From positions 1 to 5,341 of the forward strand of contig JAGQUE010000036.1 in NCBI GenBank assembly GCA_020438665.1: 5,341 nucleotides of DNA, in the 5' to 3' direction. Of the stretch, positions 4,630 to 5,341 are shown one piece after another. Position 1 is the stretch's first letter. The number at the start of each line of letters is the position of its first letter. Made by a program: the position numbers and the translations under genes. Source of the DNA: Nocardioidaceae bacterium. Lineage in GTDB: Bacteria > Actinomycetota > Actinomycetes > Propionibacteriales > Nocardioidaceae. The notes below the pieces were generated by a model, which saw only the letters and a program-made list of their open reading frames with translations, searched no databases and was not told the DNA's origin.

Positions 4630-5341
4630 ATGCGCAGGACGCGGGGCCGGTCGGTCGAGGTGGAGAGCCTCGCCGACTTCGACCGCAGGCTGGCCTCCGG
4701 TGCGACGCAGCTGACGGGGTGGCACCTGCAAGGCCTCGACCTCTCCGACCGACGCGCCGAGCTGCGACACGCCAACGTCGAAGGTGCGCTGTTCCTCGGC
4801 TGCCGGTTCGCCAACGGTGACGAGGAGTCGGTGCGCGCCCGCGGGGCCGTGGTGTTCCCGGCGGTGCCGGGCGTGCCTGTGGACACCTATCGCACCCGGC
4901 TCTACAGCGCTGACGAGCTCTATGACACCGCCGACTATGCGACCTCGCTCGACGCCCGCGCCTATGCCTGGTCCCAGCAACCCGCCGACCGCGACGCCAC
5001 GCTCGCCCAGGCCCTGCACGACCGGGCCATGGACGACGCCCTCACGGCGTGGGTCGATGCCCGCTCCCTCGTCGGTGTGATGGGTGGCCACGCCCTGCTG
5101 CGCGGCGACCGCGGCTATGCCGACGCCGCGCTGCTCGGGCACCTGCTGGGCCGCACCCGCACCGTCGCCACCGGTGGTGGCCCGGGAGCGATGGAGGCCG
5201 CCAACCTGGGTGCCTACCTCTCCCCCGCCCCCGTGGACGCGCTGACCGACGCGCTCGGCCTGCTGAGCACCGTCCCCCACTACCGACCCGACGTGAGCGC
5301 CTGGGCCGCGGCCGCCTTCGCGGTGCGCGCGACGTGGCCCG
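4630..5341 (+). CDS. LOG-family / Rossmann-fold nucleotide-binding protein (3' end outside window)
   Basis: The first 237 codons of a gene that runs off the window. The region from about 145 on is a Rossmann-like domain of the LOG (lysine decarboxylase-like, cytokinin-activating phosphoribohydrolase-related) superfamily. It has a first strand and Gly turn, SLVGVMGGH (146-154), then VATGGGPGAMEAANLGA (179-195), the family's nucleotide/phosphate-binding motif. The expected PGGxGTxxE catalytic motif, if present, lies beyond the window, so activity cannot be judged. The first 145 residues are an extension absent from ordinary short LOG proteins. Residues 31-60 (for example LDLSD, RHANV, EGALF) resemble degenerate pentapeptide repeats. 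The ATG is fixed by an in-frame TAG at 4618-4620, and the only nearby alternative is GTG 4660. It follows the kinase terminator and has its own promoter. Despite the family name, no lysine decarboxylase activity should be assumed. Confidence 0.85.
   Translation, partial: MRRTRGRSVEVESLADFDRRLASGATQLTGWHLQGLDLSDRRAELRHANVEGALFLGCRFANGDEESVRARGAVVFPAVPGVPVDTYRTRLYSADELYDTADYATSLDARAYAWSQQPADRDATLAQALHDRAMDDALTAWVDARSLVGVMGGHALLRGDRGYADAALLGHLLGRTRTVATGGGPGAMEAANLGAYLSPAPVDALTDALGLLSTVPHYRPDVSAWAAAAFAVRATWP

Overview
The window is high-GC DNA (strong G/C preference at third codon positions, GTG starts, TANNNT-type -10 boxes placed right at start codons), which points to an actinobacterium. The gene types and protein style fit Nocardioidaceae (Nocardioides-like), but that family assignment is an inference from remembered sequence style, not a search.

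Layout. Minus strand, 1-1359: the start of a polyamine ABC-transporter operon. A Tat-signal periplasmic-type polyamine-binding protein (PotD/PotF family) is followed 10 bp later by a PotA-like ATPase gene that leaves the window. A divergent control region (about 1360-1524) carries a bipartite 14-position direct repeat (one copy near each gene start), two short dyads and a plausible promoter. Plus strand, 1525-3386: an Lrp/AsnC-family regulator overlapping, or fused by a stop/start overlap to, a DAO-fold FAD-dependent oxidoreductase of the PuuB-like amine-oxidase type. Together these three functions (import, regulation, amine oxidation) read as a polyamine uptake and catabolism locus. The Lrp protein is the obvious candidate regulator of both divergent arms.

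3387-3541 is a structured spacer with hairpins, a 12-bp palindrome and a very strong Shine-Dalgarno sequence. That SD drives not the next large gene but a 42-codon ORF in another frame, which runs into the start of a bacterial RIO-type protein kinase (3542-4444). The kinase is followed by an 18-bp, one-mismatch hairpin that is the likely terminator. A 115-bp spacer then carries three helically phased GGATT(C)CAC-like repeats and a -10 box. The last gene, from 4630 to beyond the window, is a LOG-family Rossmann-fold protein with a long N-terminal extension, and probably has a leaderless mRNA.

No mobile elements, CRISPR arrays, tRNA or rRNA genes were seen. The best candidates for something not yet described are the bipartite repeat in the divergent polyamine control region, the SD-driven small ORF over the RIO kinase start, and the phased repeats upstream of the LOG gene. 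None of them amounts to a proven new system.
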